The position numbers and the translations under genes were made by a program. Shown here one piece after another: positions 11,820 to 24,365 of a stretch of 64,000 bases of DNA. The stretch spans positions 40,202,319 through 40,266,318 of the forward strand of contig JAVMKO010000006.1 of NCBI GenBank assembly GCA_032164245.1, given 5' to 3'. Source of the DNA: Sternotherus odoratus (lineage: Eukaryota > Chordata > Testudines > Kinosternidae). The stretch's first letter is position 1, and every line of letters starts with the position of its first letter. The notes below the pieces were generated by a model. That model made no database searches, had not been told where the DNA came from, and saw nothing but the letters and a program-made list of their open reading frames with translations.

Positions 11820-12885
11820 GGCCTGGTCTACACTAGAGTTAGGTTGATCCAAGGCAGCTTACATTGACCTAACTAAGGAAGCGTCTACACTAAAATTTTG
11901 CTCCTGCTGATGTAACCCACCCACTACACAGACTTAACTCCGCCTCCACAAGAGGTATAGTGTCAGTGTTGATGCAGTTAGGTTGACGCAGTGTCAGTGT
12001 AGATACTGAGGGCTTGGTTACACAAACAGCTTTATAGCGCTTTTGGTTATACCTGCCTTCGGATACAGCTCCTGGGTAAGCGCTCCAGCGTGTCCACACT
12101 GACAGCCGCAACCGCACTGTCGTGGCCACATTTCTGGCACAGGGAGTGGTGCATTATAGGCAGCTATCCCAGCATTCAGCTGGCTGCAACGTGCTTTTCA
12201 AACGAGGGGGGCAAGGGGGAACGTGTTGTGTATGCAGAGGGAGAGAGCGAGTGGATTTTTGGAGTGCTGAGAGTGTGTCAGCACACTCTTTTAAATGCAG
12301 ATCCTACTAATCTTCTGCTTCTCACTCACTCATAAACATTTGCATTGTTGATTTGCCAAGTTACAGATAAGCTCTGAAAACATACTTCCGCATTCCTCCA
12401 GCTGAGTTCAAAACAAAGGGAAGAGAGGTCAATTGACTTAAATACATTAGGGGCATTTCCAGAGATCACTCAAAGTGCGGTATTGTTACTACCCGTTTAC
12501 AATGGAGCTAAAGCATATCACCCAATACCCAACAGCTGTTAATCCTCTGACAAGGGAGGATTACCAGGACCGCTACAACCGTGGACTTATAGCGCTCTAC
12601 GTGCCTCGCCTCTGGATGGGTAGTAAGTTTTATAGCACTCCTGGTGGCTTTATAGTGTTATAAAGTGCCAATGTAACCAAGGCTATAGTTGCTTACATCG
12701 ACTGCTGCTTGAAGAACCCATCTCACAATGGACCCACAGTGACAGTACAATCAGTGCAAGCACTCCTGGTGATGATGTGCACCGCCAATGCAAGGAGGAA
12801 AGTGTAGATGCACACAAGCAATTTAATTATTGTGGTGGCTGTATGCCAACATAAGTTAGGTCAGCTTAATTTTATAGTGTAAACA
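11820..12885. mobile_element. Harbinger-type MITE interrupted by another MITE
   Basis: The left end reads GCCTGGTCTACACTAGAG. The right end, TTTATAGTGTAAACA, is its degraded mirror. Internal phrases TTAGGTTGA and GCAGCTTACA match other MITEs here (14600-14991). A second element with different ends (12011-12682) sits in the middle. Outer target duplication not established. Confidence 0.6.
12011..12682. mobile_element. Nested MITE with GGCTTGGTTAC ends
   Basis: The left end GGCTTGGTTACACAAACAGC and the right end TGCCAATGTAACCAAGG are inverted repeats followed inward by CTTTATA on both sides. It contains TATAGCGCT motifs near both ends and no convincing gene. Target duplication not resolved. 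Confidence 0.65.
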
Positions 12886-13796
12886 TTGTGACCCGGTGTG
12901 CGTAGGGCAGCCCTCACTGGAAATGCCACAGGCAGGGCAGACTGCAAAAGGGAGAGAAGATACCCAACAGTCTTGGGAGTAACACTGAAATTACACTCCC
13001 CAGCCAGTCACAGACTGTGCTTTTGATCCCCAGCCAGGTTATCAAGAAGAAGGGAAAAAAAGAATCACACAGCCCCCTTACAGAATTCCAGTTCTCTGGC
13101 TCCCAATCCTAGGTCCAGTACGGTCAGGAGCTATTTTAAAACTCTGCTCACATATACAAAACATTCTTCTGATCCCAAAGGGCCAGCCACATTACCAGAT
13201 CAGTATAGGTTTGGCTCTTACCCAAAATACCAGACTGCCAGCTAATGATTTAGTACCTCAAACTAAAGGTATATTATTAAGAAAAAAGAACAAGCGTTGT
13301 TAAATGGCAAAGCAGTCTCATACATACAAAGACTTCACATACCAGGTTCTTAGCAGTATTGGTGAGTTTGCTGGCTTGAAAGTCCCTCTGGAACCCATCC
13401 ACACCTTGGATCAGTCATTCAGTTGTTTGCTCCAAGCTTCAGTTTGTAGAAAACTTAGTTCAGAGGTAAGAAGCAGGAAGACAGAAACCGATCTGAAGAC
13501 AAGAAGCAGAATTGAAGTCCAGAACCCGGACTGAAGACAAAATGGAGAAGATGCAGCTGCCTTTCATAGTCTTTTGTCATGCAGCTTGTATTTCCTTGCT
13601 CCTGAACACAAGTTGCCCAGCACATGGCATGGAAGCTATAGAGTTTTCTGTCCACAGACATACGACATGCTTTGCTGCTGACTCATAAGCTATCTTTCCT
13701 GGTTCCTTTCAATAGGTTCATTGTGCAGTTGATAACCTTTGATGGGCCATCAAGCAGGCTAGGCAGTGCTGATGCCACTCTGTCTGGGCGTGTCAC

Positions 13797-14241
13797 CCAG
13801 TGTAACAGATCGCCTTCTTGCCCCCCTCCAAACACAGGCAGGAAACTCTTCTTTGGCTCCAAACAGTGCTCTTTATTTACAGTGCAGCTTGTGCAGACCC
13901 CACCACCTACTATATACAGCTCTTATACACAGCTCTATATACAGCTCTACAGCTTACAGCTCTAAACACAGCTCTACAGCTTAGCTCTATACAGCTCTAT
14001 TCACAGCTCCTTCTCTCTATCTTTCTCTCTCACTCCTCCACACTACCATACCACCACCACCCTGGGCTTCCTGCCTGGCAGGCTTATATCCTCCTGAGGA
14101 GGCTGCCAGGTGCAGCTCATCCAGCCTGAGCCTTCTGCAGCCCAGGTGGCTAATTAGGCTTTCTGCAAGGGAGGTTTGCAGAGGGCTTTTCTCCCTCTTA
14201 AAGGGGCGGCAGGCTGGGTCAGGCCCACCCTGCCACACCAG
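13797..14241 (-). mobile_element. Solo LTR with CCAG target duplication
   Basis: The LTR proper is 13801-14237 (437 bp). It starts TGTAACAG and ends TGCCACA on the plus strand and is flanked by CCAG at 13797-13800 and 14238-14241. On the minus strand it has a GATATAAG TATA-like box near 14083-14090 and an AATAAA signal near 13872, in the right order for a promoter and poly(A) site. A tandem run of TACAGCTCTA-like units fills 13910-14010. Ty3/gypsy and retrovirus-like origins cannot be told apart. No internal genes remain. Confidence 0.8.
13910..14010. repeat. CAGCTCTATA tandem repeat inside the LTR
   Basis: Irregular tandem copies of TACAGCTCTA / CACAGCTCTA. They lie between the TATA-like box and the poly(A) signal of the minus-strand LTR, so in its R region or nearby. 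Confidence 0.75.
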
Positions 14242-14599
14242 AAACACAGCACAAGTTCAGAAATACATGTATACCCTACAGAGCTATAACTCATAACACA
14301 AAGGTGATACAAACATAAACAAGATTATCAGACTTGGCAAATTGTAACATTTTTGCAGATACCTCACATGGCATATCCGGTCAGATTCCTTGCAATTTTT
14401 ATAATATTGAAATCAATAATGTCCCACCTATTCCATACAAACTCACAAACATGCTCTGAGGATGATAGCCTGGGAGCCACTATGGTGGGTCTGTGCCACT
14501 TGAGGATTAGCATCTGCTAATAAGGAGCTAGTACATTTAACGCCCACCAGTATTCCTCTAATACAGACATTGTGAGCAGGGATTCTCAAAAGACTCTAT

Positions 14600-14991
14600 G
14601 GCCATGTCTACACTACAAAACTATGGCAACCTAACTTACATACAGTCACATACTGACTCTACATACAGCCACCACATGCATTAAATCACTTGTCAGCGGT
14701 ACGTGTCCTCATCAGGGCGCTTGTATCAATTGTACTGTCAGTGCAGGGCATTGTGGGATGGCTCTTGAAAGCCAGTTACAGTCAATGAAAGCAATGCAGG
14801 GTCTGAACTGACACTGCATCGACCTAATTGCATCAGCCTCGACTCTCCACTGCTTGGGGAGGTGGTGTTACTAAAGTGGTGTAGAGAGGCACTTACGTCA
14901 GCAGGAGACAAATTTTAAATGATGACATTTCCACAGCTAGGTCGACGCAAGGCAGCTTACACTAACCTAACCATGTAGTATAGACCAGGCC
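14600..14991. mobile_element. Harbinger-type MITE
   Basis: The left end GGCCATGTCTACACTACAAA and the right end ATGTAGTATAGACCAGGCC are inverted repeats. Flanking triplets are TAT (left) and TAA (right), close to the TWA target typical of Harbinger. Internal CATTGTGGGATGGCT is a phrase often seen in these elements. Confidence 0.8.
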
Positions 14992-15948
14992 TAAGGGAGT
15001 TAAGCACCCAACTCCGATTGGTTTTCTGTGTGAGACACTTGTGTGCCCCATTCCCTTAGTATCTGAGCACCTTCTTTTCTATGGGAAGTCCAAGTGCAGC
15101 CAGTGCTGCACTCTTGTATAAAGGGGAGTAGTGGTGATACTGAGTGGGGTCTGGATGGAGCAGATGCTGATCTAGCCTTTCTGGCCAAGTCCCTCCTTCA
15201 CACAGGTGCAAAAAGGATATTTCAGACCCTGCTCTTTCTCATGGAGCTGTAGCCCTTCCTATTGGGATGGGTGTGTGAAGAAAGAAACCTTAGTAAGAAT
15301 ACGTTTGCAAGGAATTGTGCAACCTCTGAGCACTGGAAGCAAAACCAGGAGCTACTGTAGTTCCAGAATTTAAGATTACCACATCCACACATAAGAAGCC
15401 AAATCCCTTTTCCAGTAATGAAGGATGCTTTTGTGTTTCAGGCTCTTACCATTGAGTCACTTCCTGTAGTAGAGGTTGTATTGTGTGCATACAGGTGCAG
15501 CTCTTGGGAAGTACAGAAACTTCCTTTCTCGCTGCTCTGATTGGATCTTTCCCTCCTTGGATCTTAGCTCTGGTGTCCTCTCGTCTTCCCTTGAAGTTTA
15601 AACTTCTCACTTTCAAACCTCTGCAACCACGTCCACTACTCTGATCTCCTCCTACACCTTTCCCACTCCCTGCTTCTTCCCATGCTTTCCCAAGAACGCC
15701 TTTAATCTCCTCCTTCCGTTTTGCCCGTATTCTTGGAAAATGTACATCAGGGATTGCATGATGCTGCTGCCTACTAAGAAGACTTTATCTGATATGTTAA
15801 TAACTCATTCCTTGCTCCAAAATCTTGTCAATCTGGGATTACATTTGAAGAATTTTTTTTTTAAGATGAGCATGAAGGAAGGGCTATTAAACCTCTCCGA
15901 AGGATGCGTGGGACCTGAATCCAAAACTCTCCAATATCTCTAATTTTA
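14992..15948. other. No feature recognised
   Basis: Mixed-composition DNA without a recognisable gene or repeat. 15590-15720 is pyrimidine-rich. Confidence 0.45.
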
Positions 15949-16157
15949 GGCTTGGTACGCACACAGGTTTTTGTACCAATATAACTAAATCAGTCAGATA
16001 TGTGAATGTTAACCAAAATAGTTATATCACGGCCATCTCTCATGTGGACACAGTCAAACTGATTTAAATATGACTCCTGGTGGAATATCTTATTCCCCTT
16101 TCTTGATGATAATAGCTCAACTGGGATAAAGCACATTTATACCATGTCCAAACTGGG
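15949..16157. mobile_element. Possible small MITE
   Basis: Starts GGCTTGGTACGCACACAGG after TTA and contains TATGACTCCTGGTGGAATA. A right end near ACCATGTCCAAACT is only a loose mirror of the left. Weak. Confidence 0.3.
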
Positions 16158-16184
16158 GTTTTTTACTGCTTAACATAATGTGAC

Positions 16185-16365
16185 ATGGTCAAAGCAATAC
16201 AATGTTTGTGTGTACACAATTCCTTAGTCCCAAAATTATCAACAGTCCCAAAAACAATGTAGTGCCCCCTCGCTTTTGTTAAAAAGCGTTCAGGTCAGAA
16301 ATGCAGAATCATGGACCAATGGTTATTTTCAGACTCTTTTCTGAAGGAGAAAGGGAGGGTGATTC
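16185..16365 (-). repeat. Dispersed repeat, inverse partner of 9110-9300
   Basis: The reverse complement carries GAGTCTGAAAATAACCAT, GCATTTCTGACCTGAAC, TTTGGGACTAAGGAATTGTG and TTGCTTTGACC in the same order as 9110-9300. Confidence 0.7.
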
Positions 16366-18727
16366 ATATGTGTTTTGCCTTGGATTTGGAAATCCGGATG
16401 CCTTATCCACCTAATGTAATGTCCTAATCTGAATATTTGACTAACATATTATTGCATCGTATGCATAAATGCCCTCATAGTCAAATCCATCAATTCCCTG
16501 CTCTTGCTCCCCTCCAAATCCATCCGTTCCTCATGCAGCCTTGATCGCCTCCTCATAGTTCTGCAGTTCCCTCAATCAAGAGACTGAGGCAACCACTCAG
16601 AAGCCCTGGAGGGGACAGCTGAAATCAGGTTGCTTTAAAGCACCGCATATGCCTTCATCACTATGTAAATCATAACATAGCTTAATAGTGTGCTAAAGAA
16701 CTCTTTGAATGTGATATTTTGGTGAACGATTTGTTCAGTTTTAATCCTGTGAAGCCAAACAGGGATATCACTGTTCACAACGAATAGCTCTCTGCAAATG
16801 CACTGGTAATTGCTCTCATTTCTGTCTACTTTGTAGTGATCTGAGTGAGGGACACTACAGTAGGGCTAAAAATGAAAACATGGATCAAAAAGGGAAAGCA
16901 ACTGGCTGGAAAAACTGAGCTTCCATTTTGAAGGCATATTCTATTCTAAAAGACTGAGTTGCTCGTGCTCTAGCTGACAAACATGAGACTACAATTGTGT
17001 GACAGCGTCTAGCACAATGAGGTCCTGGGCCATGACTGGGGCCATGACAATACAAATTAATAATAATAATTGAGTTCTCTGAATGAGAACTCAGCTACCA
17101 GAATGGGAGGCAGATACCTGGTATCGCGGTTTAGTGACTGTTTTGGAAGTGTAGTATATTAAAAATACAGTGGCCGAGGTAGATGATTTCAGACTTCACC
17201 AATATAACAATCACAGTGAGGAAGCTGAGAACAGTTGTAGCTATGCCGTGTATGTCCTTCAGACTCCGTCTTGGGTGAATAGCGGGAAAAGACCTAGAAA
17301 AGATCATAAACCTGTTGAATGTTTTATTCAGGGTGAAAGGAGAAGTGGTCTTAGCGACGATGCTTCGCATACCAGAGGGAGTGTCGGTTGACCGATAAGC
17401 ACCCTGAGTCATGAGCTGCATACGTGCATGAACATATCAATAGCTGAAGGAAATCATATCAAAGTTTACAATTGTGGTTGAATTTGACTCAGAGCAGTTA
17501 CTACGTGACTGATTAGAAAGAAAACAAGACGTGGCTGGTACTCCCACAACGTACTTATGGCAATTGGGGTGCAGAATTTTTTTTTTTTTTTTACAAGATC
17601 TGACAACAGCTTTAACAAGTGACTATTCAAGCTGTTTGTTTCCATGAAGAAGCTTGCTTTGGCTTTGTGCCATAGGATGATTTGAAGGCTATTCAAAAAT
17701 GCAAATTAGTTATTACCATGCTTTATGGTAATAAAAGTTATAGGCACATAGACATGCTTTTGCTCTCTGTCTGCAATCTGTCAAAAACAACACAAGGTGA
17801 AGTCCATGTAAAATGGAAATAAATACTTTAATGTTTTTCTAGATAATCAGCAAGGAAATAAACTCCTGCTTGCTTCTATGGGGTTTTTGGATATGGGCGT
17901 AAAGTTTTGAACTCCACTGAAGAAATGGCAGTTTTGCCATTGACTTCAGTGGTGGCAGGATTTCATCCCAGAAATGCAGGATTTGGTGTGGGAGCCAAAA
18001 CACATCATAACTTTAAAAATAAATGATTTTTGTCCGATATGAGATTTCTCATTTCTCCTTTGTACTTTCGTCTGTAGCTAAAACATTTTAAAAGTACATC
18101 TTTTATTTTAATTAAACCAGAGTTATCAGACATCTTGCACGCTCTTGTATTCTGGGAATGAAGAAGGCTGGGGTAACCTAACAGAGATAGCATCTATTAA
18201 TTATAGATAATAATTAATAATAGAAGACACTTTTTTGCTTTACTTATTGAACTTGTGGTACCAACTATATTCTGGCCTGTGGGGAATTGTTTTAAATTTT
18301 TCCGTCACACTCTTAATCTTCTGTTAGGGGGAGGGGAATGGGAAACAGCTGAAATAATTAAAAGTTGTTTTAGAGTACTAAGAGAAACAATAGTCGTTTA
18401 TGGGATCTCTCCCACACACGGTGCTTTTCTCCCTCTTACTCTGCCACGCATTAAAGACTGCTGGAGTGAAAGTAAGAAATCAGTCACTTTCCAATTTGTA
18501 TGGGATTAGTCATCTGAAGGGATTGTCTCTCTCTCTCTCATATAAAATTAATTGCCGTGCCACAACATTTAAGAAGACAGAATGTGCCATTGTGTGATAG
18601 GCTCTGCTCCTACAATGCACACTTGCATACATTTAAGCACATGAGTATTGGAAAGGTCAGGGCCTTAAGGCTGCTTCTAGTGACAATTTTATAGATGTTG
18701 ACTAACTGATGCCATGCTGGTTTCTCA
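16366..18727. other. No gene; AT-rich
   Basis: No frame with a recognisable domain. A T run of about 14 lies at 17579-17592. 17935-17985 (CCATTGACTTCAGTGGTGG) is a scrap of the TGACTTCAATGGG repeat. Confidence 0.45.
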
Positions 18728-19019
18728 GGTTATGGCTACACTACAGCTTATGTCGGCAGAATTTAGGTCACTTGGGGAGTGAGTATCAGCCCCCTGAGCA
18801 ACATTAGTTACACCAACATAAGCACTGGTGTGGACAGAACTACCTCAGTGGGAGAACTTCTCCGGCTGTGCTTCTGCTGCTCGAGAAGGTGGTTTTATTA
18901 TGCCAATGGGTGAGCTGTCTCCCATCTGCATAGAGCGTCTTCACCAGACATGCTGCAGAGACATAGCTGCATTGGTACAGCTGCGCTGCTGCAATGCTGT
19001 ACGTGTAAATATGCCCTCA
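18725..19019. mobile_element. Harbinger-type MITE with TCA target duplication
   Basis: The element proper is 18728-19016 (289 bp), beginning GGTTATGGCTACACTAC and ending ACGTGTAAATATGCCC. TCA lies on both sides (18725-18727 and 19017-19019). The interior includes AGCATTGGTACAGCTGCGC-type sequence shared with the MITEs at 39572 and 60484. Confidence 0.8.
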
Positions 19020-19278
19020 GTTAACTTATCAGAGCATCACCCCATCATGTGTCCTAAATTGTCCCATGTGCCTTCTCCTCACAGTTCCACAGAAATAAAC
19101 TTACCAAGCTGTAGCAGGAAATTGAAAAGCCACAATGTCAGATGATGCAGAAGGCACATGGTCATACCACAGTAAAGCAGTGGGAATTTAGCTTTCAAAC
19201 ATTCTCTCTGGGATTCACAACTATTTCCTTTGGATTGGAGCTATATGGGGACATCTTCCCCCTCTCCCCCTCCCCCCA

Positions 19279-19309
<31 letters not shown>

Positions 19310-20805
19310 TTTGCTCCTGTTTTTGCTAGTCATGACTGGGATGCATGTGGATTTGCCATCCAGTTTTCAAGGATGTAAAAGTAGCAAAAATCAACTAATA
19401 GTACACCATGTGTGTGATGTGAGCTGGTATAAATTGGTGTCGCGCTACTGAAATCAAGCCTGGCCAGTTGACACTAGCTATGGTTCTGAACCGCTGTTCC
19501 TAATGGCTTTTGCCAAAGAAAGAAACTGAACTTGTACCTCTGTGAAATGGGACATTGAAATGATAGCTCTATGAAATTACAAATTGCAAATCAAAATACA
19601 ATGATCTGAATAGTTTCCCACCTTTAAAAGCTGTGAATTTTTTTTATAATAATAATAATACAAAAAAAACCAATCCTAATCTTAACCAAGATATGCTTTC
19701 TAGAATCAAGGGGGAGGAGACAGTTGAGTCCTTAATTATTATTATTATTCAGTTTTAACTATGGATCTGGCATCTAGACATTCTGGTAATAAGTCTACTA
19801 GAAGGATTTACACTAACGATACCATTAACTGTTCACTAGTCTCTGTGATTCCCCTTTGTTCCCTGGAAACAGTCAGTTACGTGCAGCACATGCTCTGTGC
19901 CGGGCAGCAAAACCACTCACTGGAGACTATAGGCACTCCCGGCTTAGCAATGAACTGGCAGCTGGCTAATACACTGCACAAAATGTGCAGTATTTCTTTA
20001 TCAAATTGACAATAAAATATTCATGTTTGTTTTAGTCTGTGTGCAAGGGCTCACGTATGCCTGCATACCTCATATCTCTGCCTGGGCAATTACAGGACAA
20101 ACTTCCCTGCTGTGTTAGCTGTAATGACACTACATAGCAGTACTAAGAATAAGCCTCTCTAATGAAAAGTAGACAGCAACATATTGTAGCTCCTCTCTTG
20201 TTTCAAGTTCAGTTATCTGTAGTAGTTCCTAGTAGACCACCCTGCCTTTCCACCTATCCTTTTCTTCCTTACTCTTTTAATCACTTTCCACTTCATCGTC
20301 TTTCTCCCACTTTATTTGCATCTGTACCGTTACTCTCCATATCTTCTTTCTGTCACTTGGCTCTGAATTCTTTTTGCTCTTTTGAACATTGATTTGGAGA
20401 GTTACCAAGTGTCTTTAAAAAAGAAAAGAGGTGGGAGGGAGTGGAGGGAGTGCATGAGGAGAGGAAAGATTACGTTTTGAGTGTGGATTATTTTACAAAT
20501 ATATAATACTGGGTAAATAATTTTGATAATATAATTATCCCTGTTTACATGATTAAAGTGTTTTTGTATTTACTAACTGCTATTTGTGCTCCCTGTTAAC
20601 AATAGATTTTGTTCCCTTTTTTTTTTTGGTAGAAGTAGGACTCTGTTTTTAACTCTTGCACAGTTGGTTTGTTGCATCAACAAGCTTTTAATTTGGTATT
20701 TGCCATTGTTCTTTAGAGGTCACCTCTGTGAGAATCTTTCTTGAATGCACTAGCCAAGGTTGACCTTGAGATTACAAGCTTGAGTTGCATCTCCTGCTCG
20801 TTTCA
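19020..20805. other. No gene; microsatellite and simple repeats
   Basis: Contains (AC)13 at 19279-19305 and short TAA/TTA runs at 19643-19661 and 19736-19749. Frames are 105 codons at most with no domain. Confidence 0.5.
19279..19305. repeat. (AC)n microsatellite
   Basis: An uninterrupted AC dinucleotide run of about 27 bp, preceded by a C-rich stretch. Confidence 0.95.
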
Positions 20806-21195
20806 CACTGGTGTGTAACTCCATTGTGCCAAATTCTGATCTCACTGACACCTGTAAGGGCAGGTCTACACTACCTACCAGATTGGTGGGTAGCAATCGA
20901 TCTGTTGGGGGTCAATTTATTGCATCTTGTCTAGACGCAATAAATCGATTCCCAAAAGCTCTCCTGTTGACTCAATACTCCACCGCCATGAGAGCACAAG
21001 CAGAGTTGATGGGGAAGCAGTCTACTCAGCATTGTGAAGACACCGCAGTAAGTCAATCTAAGTATACCAACTTCAACTACGCTCTTCTTGTAGCTGAAGT
21101 TGCATATCTTAGATCAATCCCCTTCCCCTCCAGTGTAGACCAGAACTAAATTAAGAGTAGCTCCATTGACTACTCCTGATTTACACCAGTCTGAC
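20806..21195. mobile_element. MITE with TAA duplication, inserted in an older repeat
   Basis: The MITE proper is 20858-21146 (289 bp). It starts GGGCAGGTCTACACTACC, ends AGTGTAGACCAGAAC, and has TAA at 20855-20857 and 21147-21149. The flanks (GCCAAATTCTGATCTCAC on the left, AGTAGCTCCATTGACTACTC on the right) look like two halves of an older dispersed repeat split by the insertion. It is close to the MITE at 63385 (both have CTCCACCG and AGATC motifs). Confidence 0.85.
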
Positions 21196-21585
21196 CAAGT
21201 GCAAACTCAAGTCCAATTTATTTTTAGTTGTAAACTCAAAATAAATAAATAAAAAATTACAAGACAGAAATATGGCAATAACGTTAATATTTAGCCTGGG
21301 TGGTGGCAAAAATGCACAAAAATTATCCAAACACAAACCATCATCCTTAAATCTCATCTGTAATATGTTTTACTTTATGGCAATTACTTTTTTAAATTTG
21401 TATAGGGGATGAATTTCTGTTGTTCAGTTTTGGCAGAGCTTTGATTGTCAGCCTTATTGTTAGTAATTTCTAATATTATTTCTCATTTAATAAATGCAGT
21501 TCACTTAGGAATTAATAAGGACAACATCTGCTCATTTCATAACTGGCAGACTAGATAGAATTGATCCAAGCATAAATTGTTTGGT

Positions 21586-22125
21586 GTGTCCACACTACCT
21601 CTGCTGATTTTTATCTTCCAAACCATTGCAGGTCTGATCCAAGTCCATATAGCACTGTTGTAAACCATTTCAGTTGCCCTCTGGGTTCACAGCACAGTTC
21701 CTAGAAGCAGTGGATTCTGGAAGACCTTGAATGATCTCAGGTGCACTGTGGAACAGTGGTGAGAGGACTATTTGAAACAATTGTATTGTCATGCCAGTGA
21801 CTTTTGTTTACACTTACACCACAACAGTGCAGACTGTGGAAAGCAAGTATAATCCAAGCAATTTTTGGGAAGCATGTAGATGGTTCGAAGAACTTTTGGG
21901 TGTTGGTATGAGGTGTTTCTATGAGCATGCAAGGAAGAACGGTGGTTAAAATAGTAAATTCCTCTAGTGTTAAACCAGGTGCAAGTTTCACCACCACAAA
22001 ACTGAAAACAGTTTTGCCTGGCCTATATATGCACTTAAACCATTTTCAGTACCCATTTGGGGCAGCTGCTGTTGAAATCCATTTTTGACAACAGTTAAAT
22101 TTCCTATTATAGACCAGGCTATCAA
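21586..22125. mobile_element. Possible long MITE-like element
   Basis: GTGTCCACACTACC on the left and ATTATAGACCAGGC on the right resemble Harbinger-type ends. The interior has TTTACACTTACACC and CAGTTTTGCCTGGCC-type phrases but no gene. Ends and duplications unresolved. Confidence 0.35.
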
Positions 22126-23099
22126 GGGAATGTACGTGTTTAACTCTCCATGTCAGATGGTGGAATGACTGTGCATAAAAAGCACAGTCAAAGTCCACAA
22201 ATGTTTTTTCTTTAAAGAGTAGTGATCAAGAAATCAAAGTAAGGCAACTGAAGCAGGAAAAAAATAGAGAAGACTCCCTATCTTGGGTTTCTCTTCCCTT
22301 TGCCCCTAAGCAAACAGTCTTATTGCCCTTCCCTCTCCCCACCTCCTGAGCATCTGTGCAACATAAGGGGGAGCTGACCCTTTATTAATGTGGAACCAGG
22401 GAGAGCCACTCCACAGTATATAGGACTTCTGGTATCTAAGTATCAATATATTCTCTCAATATATGTTCTTTTAAAATATCTCATCTGTGCAAGCCCTTAA
22501 ACATTAGCTTTGTGTTCTACTCCCACTGGATCATTACATCAGGTGGCATCTTTGGTTGAAAAAAATCTGTTTCCCATAGCAACATATTGAATAATTCTTA
22601 ATCACATGAACAGTCATAGATTTTTTATTTTTTAAAAAACTTTCAATCAGCAAGTGAATAGCCACGGTCTTGAAGTTAGATTTAATTGTGAATTGGATTG
22701 AGTTGACAGTATGATATTTAGGGCATATGCTATGTATTATATTTCAAAAACCATATCCTTGGTATACCCAACCTCTTCTATTGAGTGCGAAGTAGGAATG
22801 TAACTTTGTCACCATTTCATATCTAGGTTATCTTCCTTCTCTCATTTTCTAGCAAATGGAAGAAAGGCGGCATTATATCAGATACGTCTGCTTGAATGCA
22901 GTTTTAAGAGATTATTAATGGAATTTGATTTAGTAATGGAATTGTGAAACAGTGTTAGAGTGACAACATATCTTCAGCACTCTTTAAATAATGGCAAATA
23001 TCCAGATCTAAATTATTTAAATATTAGGTATATCTCTTGTATGTTTTCCTACTTTTAATAACTGGCCCAATGGAGCTGATTTTTAGCATTTCTGAAAGA
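22126..23099. other. No feature recognised
   Basis: AT-rich with no long frames and no repeat family that I recognise. Confidence 0.45.
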
Positions 23100-23829
23100 A
23101 CTACTACCGACTAGGGACTGAATGGCTAGACAGCAGTTCTGCAGAAAAAGACGCAGGGGTTACAGTGGATGAGAAGCTGGGCATGAGTCAACAGTGTGCC
23201 CTTGTTTCCAAGAAGGCTAACAGCATTTTGGGCTGTAGAAGTAGGGGCATTGCCAGCAGATCGAGGGACGTGATCCTTCCCCTCTATTCGACATTGGTGA
23301 GGTCTCATATGGAGTACTGTGTCCAGTTTTGGGCCCCACACTAGAAGAAAGATGTGGAAAAATTGGAAAGAGTCCAGAGGAGGGCAACAGAAATTATTAG
23401 GGGGCTGGAGCACATGACTTATGAGGAGAGGCTGAGAGAACTGGGATTGTTTAGTCTACAGAAGAGAAGAAGGGGGGGGGGGAGGTTGATACCTGCTTTC
23501 AACTACCTGAAAGGGGATTCCAAAGAGAATGGATCTAGACTGTTCTCAGTGGTACCAGATGACAGAACAAGAAGTAGTGGTCTCAAGTTGCAATGGGGGA
23601 GGTTTAGGTTGGATATTAGCAAAAATCTTTTTCACTAGGAGGATGGTGGAGCACTGGAATGGATTACCTAGGAAGGTGGTGGAATCTCCTTCCTTAGAGG
23701 TTTTTAAGGTCAGGCTTGACAAAGCCCTGACTGGGATGATTTCGTTGGGGATTGGTCCTGCTTTGAGCAGGGGGTTGGACTAGATGACCTCCTGAGGTCC
23801 CTTCCAACCCTGATATTCTATGATTCTAT
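23100..23829 (+). mobile_element. CR1 LINE, 5'-truncated 3' end
   Basis: It matches the last 730 bp of the longer CR1 at 41385-43268 almost base for base (for example ACTAGGGACTGAATGGCTAG and GAGTACTGTGTCCAGTTTTG). It ends CTGATATTCTATGATTCTAT, the tail repeat typical of CR1. Two interrupted frames (23354-23638 and 23529-23783) are remains of the C-terminus of the ORF2 reverse transcriptase protein. A G run at 23474-23483 marks one frame break. Confidence 0.93.
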
Positions 23830-23951
23830 TTCTTCCATTTGAAAGTCCACAGTAACAAGGATTATATCCTATATTTATCCAGTGACTTTCATTGCAAAGA
23901 AGTTTGAAAATGATAGATACAGATGACACCACACCCACTATTGACGTTCAG

Positions 23952-24362
23952 TCATCTCTGAAGTGGGTGTAGTGGACAGTAGCCCTTTAATTCAAACAAA
24001 AGTTTAGACAAGTAGTGAAGAACATCATGTGGAACGGGACCTTCTGCTGGAGTGCTGACATGCAGAATGTAATTAGCCAAACTGAAGTAATTATTTGGAA
24101 TACCAGAACGAATTGGAATACACTGCACTGGAGAAATGTGCTCAAGATTTTTAATGCCCACAAGCGGCCTTGAACTGTGACCTATCCAGCAGCACAGTGC
24201 CCCACAAAAGCTATCTGGATTTTCACTGATTGGAGATGGAAGGAGAAGACGCTTCCCACAGTTCCTCTTGAAAGAGACATAGCAAGCTGTCCATGCCCCT
24301 GGAGCTATTATTATTTTCCCTCTGAATTGCCAAAAGTCTGAGATTGAAAAATAGAACCTCAC
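23952..24362 (-). other. Unexplained 136-codon open frame
   Basis: An uninterrupted minus-strand frame in DNA of ordinary composition. The translation is not low-complexity and has several cysteines, but I recognise no domain. No convincing start context, splice sites or poly(A) signal was found. It could be a decayed repeat, a conserved non-coding block or chance. Confidence 0.12.
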
Positions 24363-24365
24363 AGT

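Larger units (their letters stand above)
12887..14311 (-). mobile_element. Possible LTR-type repeat hosting a solo LTR
   Basis: The left edge TGTGACCCGGTG follows directly on the MITE end. One possible right edge is 14311 (GATACA), with AACAT at 12882-12886 and 14312-14316 as a candidate duplication. This is weak, because a 5-bp match is easy to find by chance and similar DNA may extend to about 14580. A solo LTR (13801-14237) is nested inside. No gag, pol or env-like frame is seen. Confidence 0.35.

Noticed and set aside
13910..14010. CRISPR or regulatory array in the LTR
   Set aside because: Irregular short units without spacers; a simple minisatellite in an LTR.
12887..14311. A full endogenous retrovirus
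   Set aside because: No gag, pol or env-like frame and no second LTR at the borders. Only LTR-like DNA is reported, at low confidence.
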